Below the pieces are notes generated by a model. It was not told the origin of the DNA, did no database searches, and was given only the letters and a program-made list of their open reading frames with translations. The position numbers were made by a program, and so were the translations under genes. Positions 54,065-62,208 of a DNA stretch of 64,000 nt are shown piece after piece; position 1 is the first letter of the stretch, and each line of letters starts with the position of its first letter. The DNA is from Thermobifida alba (lineage in GTDB: Bacteria; Actinomycetota; Actinomycetes; Streptosporangiales; Streptosporangiaceae), in contig NZ_CP051627.1 in the NCBI RefSeq assembly GCF_023208015.1, positions 3,640,422-3,704,421 of the forward strand, written 5' to 3'.

Positions 54065-54631
54065 ATGGGCGAGACGGTGGGCACCGAAGTGGAACGGTCG
54101 TTCCCCGGGGGGTTCCTGCGGCTTCCGTTCCGGGGCAGAACGTGGCGGCGGACGCTGTACGCGGTGGTCTCCCCGCTGGTGGGGCTGTGCCTCCTGGTGG
54201 TGGCGCTGTTCGGCGGCCACCGTGCCGCCGCGCGGGTGCGCCGGCGGCTCGCCGTGCGCCTGCTCGACGCCTCCCCGGGCCGTTCCGTCCCCACCTGGCC
54301 GAGGGTGGTCGGCCACGCACTGTTCGGCCTGCCCCTCGACGTGCTCGCGTCGGTGGTCGCCGGTTACGGCTGGGCCGTCGTGGTGCTGAACATCGCCTAT
54401 CCGGTCCGGCTGCTCGCCGAACCCGACACCGCCAGCCTCACGGCCGACGCGTGGGGCGGACCCACGCTGGCCGGGGCGTGGCTGGTGCACGGACTGGCCG
54501 GGCTGGTCGCGCTCTGGCTCGTCCCCCTGCTGGTCGTCGGGATCACCCAGGTGCAGCTGGCGTTGGCGTCCGCGCTGCTGTGGCCGCCCGCGGAGCCGGT
54601 CAGTCCGCCGCGGGGCGCAGGAACGCGGTGA
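54065..54631 (+). CDS. sensor-domain (PF13796-type) membrane protein
   Basis: The 188-residue protein has four membrane helices (about 31-50, 80-105, 130-155, 160-178) and a DVLASVVAGYGWAVVVLNIAY segment in the style of the 'putative sensor' domain usually found N-terminal to actinobacterial histidine kinases. No kinase domain is attached, so it is a stand-alone domain or a remnant. Its 3' end overlaps the convergent ALDH-like gene by 32 nt. Function unknown. Confidence 0.6.
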   Translation: MGETVGTEVERSFPGGFLRLPFRGRTWRRTLYAVVSPLVGLCLLVVALFGGHRAAARVRRRLAVRLLDASPGRSVPTWPRVVGHALFGLPLDVLASVVAGYGWAVVVLNIAYPVRLLAEPDTASLTADAWGGPTLAGAWLVHGLAGLVALWLVPLLVVGITQVQLALASALLWPPAEPVSPPRGAGTR

Positions 54632-55388
54632 GGCGGGCGGTCCCCGGGTCGGCGAACCAGTCGACGCGCCCCTCGGACCGCAGGATGCGCTTGGCCGTCG
54701 CGGCGGAGCGGTCCGCCAGTCCGGGGGCCGCCTCCCCCGCACCGGTCAGGTCGACGGCGTCGATGCCGGGGTGCGCGGCCAGCAGCGGCGCGAGCTCCGC
54801 GGTGGGCCCGGTGAGCAGGGCGGCCACGCCGTCCGGCAGTTGCGCCTCGGCCAGCGCCTCGGCGAGGGCCAGCGCGGGCAGCGGCGCGCGTTCGCTGACC
54901 GCCACCACCGCCGTGTTGCCGCCCGCGACCACCGGGGCGAGCACCGAGACCAGACCCAGCAGCGGACCGAACGGCGGGGCGACGATTGCGACGACGCCGA
55001 CGGGGGGCCTCCCGGCGCACGCCCCTCCGGCGATCTGCTCGGCGTAGCGGGTCCACCGCTCGGCGGCGGTGTCCACCAGCCGTTCGGCCAGGTCGTGGGG
55101 GACTCCGTCGGCGTCGACGACCTGGCGGACCAGGCGGGTGCGGCGGCCGCGCAGCGCGTCGGCGACCCGGTGCAGGACCCGTGCCCGCTGCCCGGCAGAG
55201 CGCCGTGCCCAGCCGTCGGCGGCCGCGCGGGCCGCACGCACCGCACGGTGGGCGTCGGCGTGCGACATCCGGGGCACCCGGCCCAGCGCGGTCCCGTCAT
55301 GGGCGACCACCGGGTAGCTCTCCGCGGGGGCGGTCCGTCCGGCGGCACGGACCGACGGATCGGCGCCGCCTTCCGCGTGTCCGGTCAT
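54600..55388 (-). CDS. half-length aldehyde dehydrogenase-like protein
   Basis: This 262-residue protein is about half the usual ALDH length. It keeps the N-terminal NAD-binding part (GVVAIVAPPFGPLLGLVS, then GGNTAVVAVSERAP, then TAKRILRSEG), but the catalytic Cys and Glu regions that normally follow are missing. It cannot be a normal dehydrogenase: either a pseudoenzyme or a decayed gene. ATG at 55388; the frame extends upstream but not as ALDH. It is convergent with and overlaps the sensor gene. Confidence 0.65.
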   Translation of the reverse strand: MTGHAEGGADPSVRAAGRTAPAESYPVVAHDGTALGRVPRMSHADAHRAVRAARAAADGWARRSAGQRARVLHRVADALRGRRTRLVRQVVDADGVPHDLAERLVDTAAERWTRYAEQIAGGACAGRPPVGVVAIVAPPFGPLLGLVSVLAPVVAGGNTAVVAVSERAPLPALALAEALAEAQLPDGVAALLTGPTAELAPLLAAHPGIDAVDLTGAGEAAPGLADRSAATAKRILRSEGRVDWFADPGTARLTAFLRPAAD

Positions 55389-55608
55389 CGCCACCCTCTC
55401 CTTTCGGGGCACCGCCCGCGCCGCAACCGCGGCCGTCGGAATCCGCCGAAGAGCGTAGTGCTTCGCCGCGCCCGGTTCATCCCTTATTCCGGTACCGCCC
55501 GGACGCGCCCGGCCCAACCGGCCGCCGCGCGCCCCCGCCGACATCCGCGCGCATCTTTCCGACACTCCCGGGCAGGTGGGGAATGTCCAGAGAACTCGGG
55601 AGGTAAGC

Positions 55609-55890
55609 ATGGAGATCGGCGGTGGATTCTTCGGCACCATCATCAGTGCCCTCTTCGTCGGCCTGATCGTCGGTGCCCTGGGACGTCTCATCGTCCCCGG
55701 CAAGCAGGACATGCCCATCTGGCTGATGCTCGTCATCGGCATCGTCGCCGCCCTGCTCGGGACCGCGATCATGGCGAGCTTCACCAGTTCCTTCTGGCTC
55801 ACCCTGATCGTCCAGGTCCTGCTGGCGGCGGCCGGTGTCTACCTCATCACGATGATGCGCGGCGGGCGCCGTCGGCACAGCCCCGTGTGA
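55609..55890 (+). CDS. GlsB/YeaQ/YmgE-type stress membrane protein
   Basis: The 93-residue protein has three hydrophobic helices, starting GGGFFGTIISALFVGLIVGALGR. It has the glycine-rich pattern and small size of the transglycosylase-associated GlsB/YeaQ family. A GGGAGG site precedes the ATG. A terminator follows. The role is in general envelope stress; details unknown. Confidence 0.82.
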   Translation: MEIGGGFFGTIISALFVGLIVGALGRLIVPGKQDMPIWLMLVIGIVAALLGTAIMASFTSSFWLTLIVQVLLAAAGVYLITMMRGGRRRHSPV

Positions 55891-55979
55891 CGTCCGCACA
55901 TCCCGCAGCACAGCCACGAGGAACGGGACCCGCGCTCCAGGGCGCGGGCCCCGTGCTGCTCGCCCGGGCCGGTCTCCCG

Positions 55980-56007
55980 GGAGCCCGCACCGTCGAGTGC
56001 GGGCTCC
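55980..56007 (+). terminator. terminator of the GlsB-type gene
   Basis: 11-bp perfect stem (55980-55990 with 55997-56007), 6-nt loop, TTCCGTTA tail. A second inverted repeat precedes it at about 55925-55951. Confidence 0.8.
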
Positions 56008-56042
56008 TTCCGTTATGCGAAGAAAAACCAACTTTCGTCGTT

Positions 56043-56075
56043 TTTGGTGATGGCGCGGAACGGCCCCGTCGGCAG
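56043..56075 (+). promoter_or_regulatory. shared surface-locus element, copy A
   Basis: TTTGGTGATG (56043-56052), 18 nt, GGCAG (56071-56075). It is preceded by TTCGTC three bases upstream, as in copy C. It lies 73 nt before the LPXTG gene start and just after the terminator at 56007. Confidence 0.5.
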
Positions 56076-56148
56076 AATCAGCGACTGTGCGGGAACCGTG
56101 CCTGCCCCGTGCCCGCACTCCCCATCCCCCGTCGACTTGGAATCCTTC

Positions 56149-57621
56149 ATGAGCTCTTCCCTGCCCCGGGGCCGCCGCGGTGGACTCTCCCGCTCCCGCG
56201 GGGTCGCCGTCGCCGGCGCCTCGACCGCGGCCCTGCTCGCCTTCGGCCTGACCGCGGCCCCCGTCTCGGCCGCCCCCGTCACGGTCAACCCCGTCTCCGG
56301 CAACCACGGCTTCCTGGTGATGACCGAAGCCGAGGCCCTGCTCGGCGGTGGCCGCTCCGAAGGCCCCGTCGCGGTCGGCGCCACCCTGGACTTCGTGGAC
56401 TACAGCGTGGCCACGGCCACCGCCGGCTCATTCGTGGCGCCCGGTGACCAGCAGCCGTCGGCGCTGGTCGTCGGCGGTGCGGTCGGCGCCCTCGGCTCCG
56501 TGGGCGAGCTGCGGGTGCACAACGGCGGCCTCGTCAGGATCGGTGACACCGGCAACGCCGAGGTCGACAACTCCGGGGAGAACACGGTCATCTCCTTCGC
56601 CCCCGTCAACGACGAGCCCTCGCGCATCACCCTCACCACCCGGCAGGCGGAGGAGACGGTCCAGGGCTCCCCGATCGACTTCGCGGCGGCCTTCGCCGAG
56701 TACCGCACCCGTTCGGCCGCGCTCGCCTCCTGCGAACCGAACGTGGTCCCGGTCGACACCGACACCGATGAACCCTTCGGCGACTCCCCCATGGCCGAAC
56801 GCGTCGCCCAGCTCACCCTGCAACCGGGCCGGCAGAACGTCTGGAACGTCTCCGACGAGGACCTGTCCAGCCTCGCGGGGATCGAGGTCGGCGCCGTCAA
56901 GCCCAGCGCCGACACCCCGCTGGTGATCAACGTGCAGACCTCCGCGGACGAGTTCGACACCTCCTTCCTGGTGCTCCCGCCCGTGGACGGGCTGGGCGCG
57001 GCGGAGGCCCCCTACGTCCTGTTCAACCTCTCCTCCGCGCACGGCCAGCTCCTCCTGGTCAGCCTGGGCACCTTCCCGGGCACCCTGTTCGCCCCCGACG
57101 CCACCGTCCTGGCGGCCCTGGCCGACGGCATGCGGGGCAACGTCATCACCCAGCGCTTCATGACCTTCCTCCTCCCCGAGGAGGGGGAGCCGACGGCGAC
57201 CGAGGACTTCGGGGAACCGGAGGAGTTCGAGGAGTTCCTGGAGATCGAGGAGGAGGTGGTGACGGAGGTGCAGGAGATTCCGGAGTTCGACAACACCCTG
57301 TACCACGTCCCCTTCGCCGCCGAGGTCGAACTGTGCGGCACCGAGGCTCCTCCCGCCGACAACGGCGACGACGACCAGGAGACCGACGAGGAGGAGCAGG
57401 AGGAGACCGGCGACGGCGGGACCACGCCTCCGCCCGGCGACCCGGACGCCACCGCCTCCCCCGCCCCCAGGACCGAGGGCCCCGAAGCCGGCGGTCCCAC
57501 GGCCGACAAGGGCCTGCCCGTCACCGGCGCCGGCCTCGTCGGCCTGATCACCGCGGCCGTCGCCATCGTCGCCGCGGGTGCCGCCGCCCTCTTCCTCACC
57601 CGCCGCCGCAGGAGCACCTGA
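56149..57621 (+). CDS. LPXTG-anchored choice-of-anchor A-type surface protein
   Basis: The 490-residue exported protein has a basic start (RGRRGGLSRSR), a hydrophobic signal (about 18-40, ending VSAA), and a body with VVGGAVGALGSVGELRVHNGG typical of choice-of-anchor A domains. An acidic Glu-rich stretch (about 370-395) and a Pro/Thr/Asp linker lead to LPVTG (about 456-460), a membrane helix and RRRR: a complete sortase signal. ATG at 56149. No sortase gene is in the window. A terminator follows. It probably forms surface fibres or adheres; the ligand is unknown. Confidence 0.85.
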   Translation: MSSSLPRGRRGGLSRSRGVAVAGASTAALLAFGLTAAPVSAAPVTVNPVSGNHGFLVMTEAEALLGGGRSEGPVAVGATLDFVDYSVATATAGSFVAPGDQQPSALVVGGAVGALGSVGELRVHNGGLVRIGDTGNAEVDNSGENTVISFAPVNDEPSRITLTTRQAEETVQGSPIDFAAAFAEYRTRSAALASCEPNVVPVDTDTDEPFGDSPMAERVAQLTLQPGRQNVWNVSDEDLSSLAGIEVGAVKPSADTPLVINVQTSADEFDTSFLVLPPVDGLGAAEAPYVLFNLSSAHGQLLLVSLGTFPGTLFAPDATVLAALADGMRGNVITQRFMTFLLPEEGEPTATEDFGEPEEFEEFLEIEEEVVTEVQEIPEFDNTLYHVPFAAEVELCGTEAPPADNGDDDQETDEEEQEETGDGGTTPPPGDPDATASPAPRTEGPEAGGPTADKGLPVTGAGLVGLITAAVAIVAAGAAALFLTRRRRST

Positions 57622-57634
57622 CCGGACAGCCGAG

Positions 57635-57670
57635 CCGGAAAGGGGGCCGCGCGGTCGGCCCCCTTTCCGG
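57635..57670 (+). terminator. terminator of the LPXTG gene
   Basis: 15-bp perfect stem (57635-57649 with 57656-57670), 6-nt loop. Confidence 0.85.
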
Positions 57671-57828
57671 TTCTCCGGGGCGGCCCACCCCGGCCGCCGG
57701 CCCACTTCCGTCAACTGGACAAAGGACAAAAAGGAGGACGGGAATACCGTTCCGGGGCGTTGCGGTCCGATGACCGGGTAGCCGTTCCCCCGTGCGATCC
57801 GGTGCGACGCCCAGGAATGGTGGTGCCC

Positions 57829-58329
57829 ATGAGCGATGACGCCCGAGGCCCGATCCAGGCGACGCGGACCTTCCCGGGAACGGCCGAGAGTTGCGGCCAG
57901 GCGCGTTCCTGGATCCGCTCCCTGATCCTTCCCTATCCGGAGATCCGCGACTCGGCGGAACTGGTCATCAGCGAACTCTTCACCAACGCGATCAGACACA
58001 CGGCGTCGGGGGACCCGGGAGGGACGGTCCGGGTGACGGTCCGGACCGAAGGCGACCCTCCGTCCCTGCTGCGCCTGGAGGTCACCGACGAAGGTCGGCG
58101 AAACCACGTGCCCAGGCAGGTGTCCCGCGCCATGCTGCCGCCCGAGGACGCGCAGAGCGGCCGCGGCCTGTTCATCACCTCGGTGGTGTCGTACGCGTGG
58201 GGGTGCTTCCCGGCCGACGGCGACGGACCCCGCCCAGCGGAGCCGGTCCGGGAACACCGCGACGGTGCCATGACCACCTGGGTGGAATTCGCCCTTCGTC
58301 AGGAGATGGAGATGGCCGGGAGCCCCTGA
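57829..58329 (+). CDS. RsbW-like ATP-binding (HATPase) protein
   Basis: The 166-residue protein is a stand-alone GHKL domain: VISELFTNAIRHTASG (N box), LRLEVTDEGRRN (G1) and SGRGLFITSVVSYAWG (G2). It matches anti-sigma/serine kinase RsbW-like proteins, many in actinomycetes. A GTTG-N13-GGGTAG run (57759-57781) upstream has a SigB-like look, but this is weak. ATG at 57829, or 57817. Sigma target unknown; it may control the surface locus (inference). Confidence 0.82.
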   Translation: MSDDARGPIQATRTFPGTAESCGQARSWIRSLILPYPEIRDSAELVISELFTNAIRHTASGDPGGTVRVTVRTEGDPPSLLRLEVTDEGRRNHVPRQVSRAMLPPEDAQSGRGLFITSVVSYAWGCFPADGDGPRPAEPVREHRDGAMTTWVEFALRQEMEMAGSP

Positions 58330-58348
58330 ACGGCTCCCGGCCATCTCC
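58308..58348 (+). terminator. terminator overlapping the stop codon
   Basis: 17-bp perfect stem (58308-58324 with 58332-58348). The left arm lies in the last codons of the HATPase gene and the loop carries its stop. It is also 56 nt before the end of the convergent TasA-like gene. Confidence 0.8.
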
Positions 58349-58403
58349 CTTCCTCGGGACCGCGGCCACGGCGGCCGGGGCCGTCGGCGGACGGGCCCGG
58401 CCG

Positions 58404-59006
58404 TCAGAGCGCCTGGGTCACCGTCGCGACCAGCCGGAAGGAGGTGGTCGTCCCGGCGTAGGCGTCGATATCGGACACGTCCGCGAAACGCAGTTTGAGG
58501 TGGATGGTACGGGTCTGCCCGACCGGCAGCCCTCCCAGCCCCGAGGCGACGGCACGACCGCCGGGAGCCGCCTCCGCGGCGATACGCTCCCAGGTCAGCG
58601 CCGGGTCGTGCCAGTCCTGCCCGGGGTCGGCGCTGACCGCCACCTCCAGCACCCTGCTCAGCGCCGCGGAGCCGCCGGGACCGCCGTCGGCGACCTCCAC
58701 CGTCTCCAAGCCGCTGACCACGCCGTCCAGGGTCCCGGTGTTGCGCAGTGACACCGCCAGCGCGCCGTCCTCCGGCCACATCAGGTCCGGCCCCACCTCC
58801 GACAGGTCCACCAGGATCGGGTCCTGGCCGGTGAGCGAGGTGGTCAGCGCCACGTCGAGGCGTCCCGCCGAGACCGGCAGCTCACCTGCGGTGGTCTGCG
58901 TGGTGAACGCGGCCTGGGTGGTCACGAGAACCCCGCACACCGCCGCCGCGGCGGCGGCGACGCTCGCCGCCACCAGCACCGGCTTGCGCAGTCTCATCCT
59001 CTTCAT
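58404..59006 (-). CDS. TasA-like protein, SipW-type signal peptide (third of tandem)
   Basis: The 200-residue protein has a basic start (KRMRLRKP), a hydrophobic segment, then QAAFTTQTTAGELPV, the SipW-type cleavage region. The body has ILVDLSEVGPD, ALAVSLRNTGTLDGVVSGLE and PVGQTRTIHLKLRF, the immunoglobulin-like TasA/camelysin repeat. It is the most diverged of three. ATG at 59006, 12 nt after the previous gene. Likely a secreted fibre subunit or accessory. Confidence 0.8.
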   Translation of the reverse strand: MKRMRLRKPVLVAASVAAAAAAVCGVLVTTQAAFTTQTTAGELPVSAGRLDVALTTSLTGQDPILVDLSEVGPDLMWPEDGALAVSLRNTGTLDGVVSGLETVEVADGGPGGSAALSRVLEVAVSADPGQDWHDPALTWERIAAEAAPGGRAVASGLGGLPVGQTRTIHLKLRFADVSDIDAYAGTTTSFRLVATVTQAL

Positions 59007-59017
59007 CCGGTCCCCCG

Positions 59018-59602
59018 TCACGCCTGGCCGAGACTGACGTCGAACATGAACTCGGTCTCGGCGCCCTGGAAGCGATTGTCGTACTCGGGGGTGCCGTTGG
59101 GCCACCGGAGCTGGAAGTGCAGTTCGCTGGAGCTGCCCGGTCCGAGCGGAGCGGGACGCCCGGGCAGGTGGTCGAGCACCGGTCCGGGGTCCAGTCCGAC
59201 CCAGCCGCTGCCGCGCGACCAGTCCGGTTCGCGGTTCCCCGGGACGAGGCTGTACCTGATCTCCAGGGCCTCACTGAGGTTCGGTCGGCTTCCGTCGGTG
59301 ACCACCACGTCGATGGAGTCGATCAGCGCGGAGAGCGAACCGGTGTTGGTGATGACCAGGGTGTAGGACTCGGCGGAGGAGGCCGGCCAGCGTCCCCCCG
59401 GAGCGGCTCCGCTGAGGCCGACCAGGCCGCTGGCCCCGTTCGGGCCGTGCTCGTCCACCTCCACCCTGAGGTTTCCCGCGGTGATCTGGCCGGGCTGGGA
59501 GACCGCGCTCGTGGAGAAGTAGGCGTAGGTGCCGCCGACGGACAACAGCAGTGCCGCACCGGCCGCGGCGACTCCCAGGGCCAGGGCGGTCCTCTTCCTC
59601 AT
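59018..59602 (-). CDS. TasA-like protein, SipW-type signal peptide (second of tandem)
   Basis: The 194-residue protein starts RKRTALALGVAAAG and has VGGTYAYFSTS, the diagnostic SipW-dependent motif, then GNLRVEVDEHGPNG, SYTLVITNTGSLSALIDSID and HFQLRWPNGTPEYDNRFQGA. About the length of TasA core proteins. It is close to the first tandem copy (LQWPNGSPEEDNPYMNA-like end block). ATG at 59602. Operon with the other two. Confidence 0.85.
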   Translation of the reverse strand: MRKRTALALGVAAAGAALLLSVGGTYAYFSTSAVSQPGQITAGNLRVEVDEHGPNGASGLVGLSGAAPGGRWPASSAESYTLVITNTGSLSALIDSIDVVVTDGSRPNLSEALEIRYSLVPGNREPDWSRGSGWVGLDPGPVLDHLPGRPAPLGPGSSSELHFQLRWPNGTPEYDNRFQGAETEFMFDVSLGQA

Positions 59603-59645
59603 GCTCGCGTCTCATCTCCCCGGATTCCTGCGACCGTGCGACGGT

Positions 59646-59671
59646 CCCGCACCGGCCTCCACCGGTGCGGG
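59646..59671 (-). terminator. hairpin between the first and second TasA-like genes
   Basis: 10-bp perfect stem (59646-59655 with 59662-59671), 6-nt loop, right after the first tandem gene's stop in transcription order. It could reduce expression of the two downstream genes. Confidence 0.55.
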
Positions 59672-59682
59672 GGTGGGCACGG

Positions 59683-60309
59683 CTAGTTCCCCTGGTTGAC
59701 CTGGTCCAGGTTCACCTGGAACTTGAAGGAGGTCGTCGCGTTCATGTACGGGTTGTCCTCCTCCGGGCTGCCGTTGGGCCACTCGATCTGGAAGTAGATG
59801 TAGACGGAGTGGCCCGCGGGCACAAGCTTGATGCCGGGCAGGTTGTCCAGCTTGCCGCTGTCCAGCGGCTCGAAGCCGGGGTTGCCGAAGGAGCCGGGCT
59901 CGAAGTCGAACTGCCTGACGACCGCGCGGATCTGCAGCCGGTCGGCCAGGTTGGGGGTGCTGCCGGCCAGGTCGACGATCTCCAGGGAGTTGATCTCACC
60001 GTCGATGCTGCCGGTGTTGGTGACCTTCAGGCGGTACCACTTGTGTCCGATGTGGGGGAAGGTCAGGTCCTCGACGTAGACGTCCCCGGGCGCGGCGTTG
60101 GTGATGTTGACCGGCTTGTTCGACACCCCGTGCCCGGACTGGTCGATGCGGACCTCCAGGTCTCCGGCCTCGATCGCCTGTTCGACGGTCCGGGCGCTGT
60201 CGGTGAAGTAGGCGTAGGTACCGCCGGTGATCGCCACCGCTGCGCCGATCACCGCCGCCGCACCCAAGCCCGCGACGAGTCTTCTGCTCTTGTTCATCTT
60301 GGTGGCCAC
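59683..60309 (-). CDS. TasA-like protein, SipW-type signal peptide (first of tandem)
   Basis: The 208-residue protein starts at a GTG with GGAAGG 6 nt upstream. NKSRRLVAGLG leads to a hydrophobic run and TGGTYAYFTDS, a textbook SipW-type signal. The body has GDLEVRIDQSG, RLKVTNTGSIDGEINSLEIVD and YFQIEWPNGSPEEDNPYMNA. This is the promoter-proximal, probably major, subunit gene. The leader is 250 nt after element copy C. Confidence 0.87.
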   Translation of the reverse strand: MATKMNKSRRLVAGLGAAAVIGAAVAITGGTYAYFTDSARTVEQAIEAGDLEVRIDQSGHGVSNKPVNITNAAPGDVYVEDLTFPHIGHKWYRLKVTNTGSIDGEINSLEIVDLAGSTPNLADRLQIRAVVRQFDFEPGSFGNPGFEPLDSGKLDNLPGIKLVPAGHSVYIYFQIEWPNGSPEEDNPYMNATTSFKFQVNLDQVNQGN

Positions 60310-60727
60310 AATGGCCCTTCCTTTCACGCCGTGAGGCGAAGCCGGGGGAAGTTCGCGGGGCAGAACCGGAGAGCGGGGACCCGAGGGTGCAGTCGGGCGG
60401 TGCCAGTCCACGCCGAACCGTCCCGTTGTCGCGGTGACGCAGCGGGACCGTCAGGGGGATGTGGCGCGGCTTCGCACCCGCAGCACGCCCGTACCGGCGG
60501 TGTCGCCACCGCGGTGGCCGTGCTCCGCCACCGGACCCTCCGGTTCTGCCGTAGAGCACTCTGCCGATCCGCCGTTCCCCGGTCATCCCCAAAGTGGACG
60601 AAGTCGTTTCCCCCTTTTTTGGCGATGAGCCCCCGCTCCGCCCCGGGCAGTCTGGTCGGTGATATCCGTGGTCGTGGCCCAGACCGCCGACAACAGTTCC
60701 CAACGTCCCGGTTCGAGGATCGACAGC
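60310..60727. promoter_or_regulatory. divergent surface-locus promoter region with two element copies
   Basis: This 418-nt gap between the TasA-like operon (leftward) and the 60728 gene (rightward) has no gene. Copy B reads TTTGGCGATG (60618-60627), 18 nt, GGCAG (60646-60650). Copy C, on the minus strand, has TTTGGGGATG (60593-60584), 18 nt, GGCAG (60565-60561). They are back to back about 25 nt apart. Confidence 0.55.
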
Positions 60728-61216
60728 ATGAGCATCAACCGCGCCGACCGCGGCGCCGGCACAGCGACACGGCAGCCGAACCCGTCGGCCGCGGCGGTCC
60801 GCTCCGTCGCTCTGGTCGTGGTGTTCGCCGCCGCGTCGGCCGCGGCAGCGCTGTCCCTGCTGTCCCTGGCGGGCACGAGCGCCGCCTTCACAGTGCGCGC
60901 CACCACTCCCCCCATCGAGGTGATCGCCCCCGCCCCCACAGCCTCCGCGTCCCCCACCGCCCCCGCGGAGCCGACACCCCCCGCCGCGGACCCCTCCCCC
61001 TCGGCCCCGGTCTCCCCCGCGTCCTCCCCGCAGCAGGAGGAGGGTGCCGGAGCACGACCGTCCCCACAGGAGTCCTCGGGGGTCCCCCAGGACGCCCCCT
61101 TCGAGGGGGACGGCCAAGGACGCTCCCCTCGTTCCCCCCACGGCGGCCTGTCCTCGTCCGACCCGGACGCCTCCACCGCACGAGAACCGAGAGGTGGCGA
61201 CTTTGCGCAGGAGTGA
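60728..61216 (+). CDS. Pro/Ser-rich exported protein
   Basis: The 162-residue protein has a basic start, one hydrophobic helix (about 24-49) and a TSAAFTVRATT motif like the SipW-type cleavage region of the TasA genes. The rest is Pro/Ala/Ser-rich, apparently disordered (wall-spanning type), ending GGDFAQE. The next gene starts inside its end (GTG at 61194). Function unknown; probably an adapter or spacer in the same structure. Confidence 0.65.
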   Translation: MSINRADRGAGTATRQPNPSAAAVRSVALVVVFAAASAAAALSLLSLAGTSAAFTVRATTPPIEVIAPAPTASASPTAPAEPTPPAADPSPSAPVSPASSPQQEEGAGARPSPQESSGVPQDAPFEGDGQGRSPRSPHGGLSSSDPDASTAREPRGGDFAQE

Positions 61217-61985
61217 ACCCTCCACCGCCCGGTCGATCGCCGCACGGACCGCCGCGCTCCTGTTGTGCCCCGCCCTGGTGCTGGCCTCCGGCGCCCCGGT
61301 CCTCGCGGAGGGCTCCCCCCGGCCCGGCGGAGTGGTCCGGATCGGCCAGAAGGTGGACGTGAGCGGCTTCCACGGTCTCGACGTGTCCGACATCGCCCCC
61401 GGCTACGAGGACTCCTGGCTGGTCACCGTCGTCAACGAGCGCCCCGAGCCGGTGACCGTCGGGGTGCGGGTGGACGACCTGCGCAACGCCGAGAACGGGT
61501 GCAGCGGCCCCGAGTCCCGGGTGGACGACACCTGCGACGGTGACGGAGAACTGGGCGAGCACCTGCGGTTGCGGCTGGGCACCCCGGACAACGTCCGCAT
61601 GTTCAGCGCGCCGTTGGACGAGGCCGTCTCGGGCAGCGGCCAGCTCGTCACCGTCCCCGCACAGGGCGAGACCGAGGTGGTGATCGGCCTGCGCCTGCCC
61701 GCCAGCACCGGCAACGAGGTGCAGACCGACTCGGTGGACTTCGTCCTGGTGTGGCGCGCCGAGACGGTTCTGGGCACCGTGCCGGAGACGGCCGAGGACG
61801 GGGTGGAGCTGCGGTCGACCGTCGTGGGCGGCGACAGCTCCGCGGACCTGGCCCAGACGGGCGCCCGGATCATGCTGCTGGTCGGCCTGGCGGTGGCCCT
61901 GGTCGCGGGCGGCGCCCTGCTGTTTCTCATGACGCGGCGAGGCGGAGCGGAACGGCAGCCGGCGGACCGTTCTACCGAACGGTGA
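61194..61985 (+). CDS. TasA-like surface protein with LAXTG sorting signal
   Basis: The 263-residue protein starts at a GTG after GAGAACCGAGAG (or TTG at 61203). Signal peptide (about 12-38). The body has DIAPGYEDSWLVTVVNERPEP and ENGCSGPESRVDDTCDGDGE, matching the TasA-like domain with a conserved Cys pair. It ends LAQTG (219-223), a membrane helix and TRRGG, a class E sortase signal. It is joined to the upstream gene by a 23-nt overlap. Likely a wall-anchored base or tip. Confidence 0.85.
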   Translation: MATLRRSEPSTARSIAARTAALLLCPALVLASGAPVLAEGSPRPGGVVRIGQKVDVSGFHGLDVSDIAPGYEDSWLVTVVNERPEPVTVGVRVDDLRNAENGCSGPESRVDDTCDGDGELGEHLRLRLGTPDNVRMFSAPLDEAVSGSGQLVTVPAQGETEVVIGLRLPASTGNEVQTDSVDFVLVWRAETVLGTVPETAEDGVELRSTVVGGDSSADLAQTGARIMLLVGLAVALVAGGALLFLMTRRGGAERQPADRSTER

Positions 61986-62208
61986 ACACCTCGTCCGTGC
62001 ACGCGTCTCCGACCCCCCGAAGAAAATTCAAAAACTTCATGAGATGCTCCGATTCATATCAATTCTTCGTAAAATCGCTGACGGGCGACACGAACCGGTG
62101 TTGTTCCCTCCGTCCGTTCGACGCATCACGCGAGAACGGGTTTTCCGCCGCGTCGCACAGCCGCGGTGACCAGGCCCGCGAGGCACGCGAACGCGAAGGG
62201 GAGAGCAC

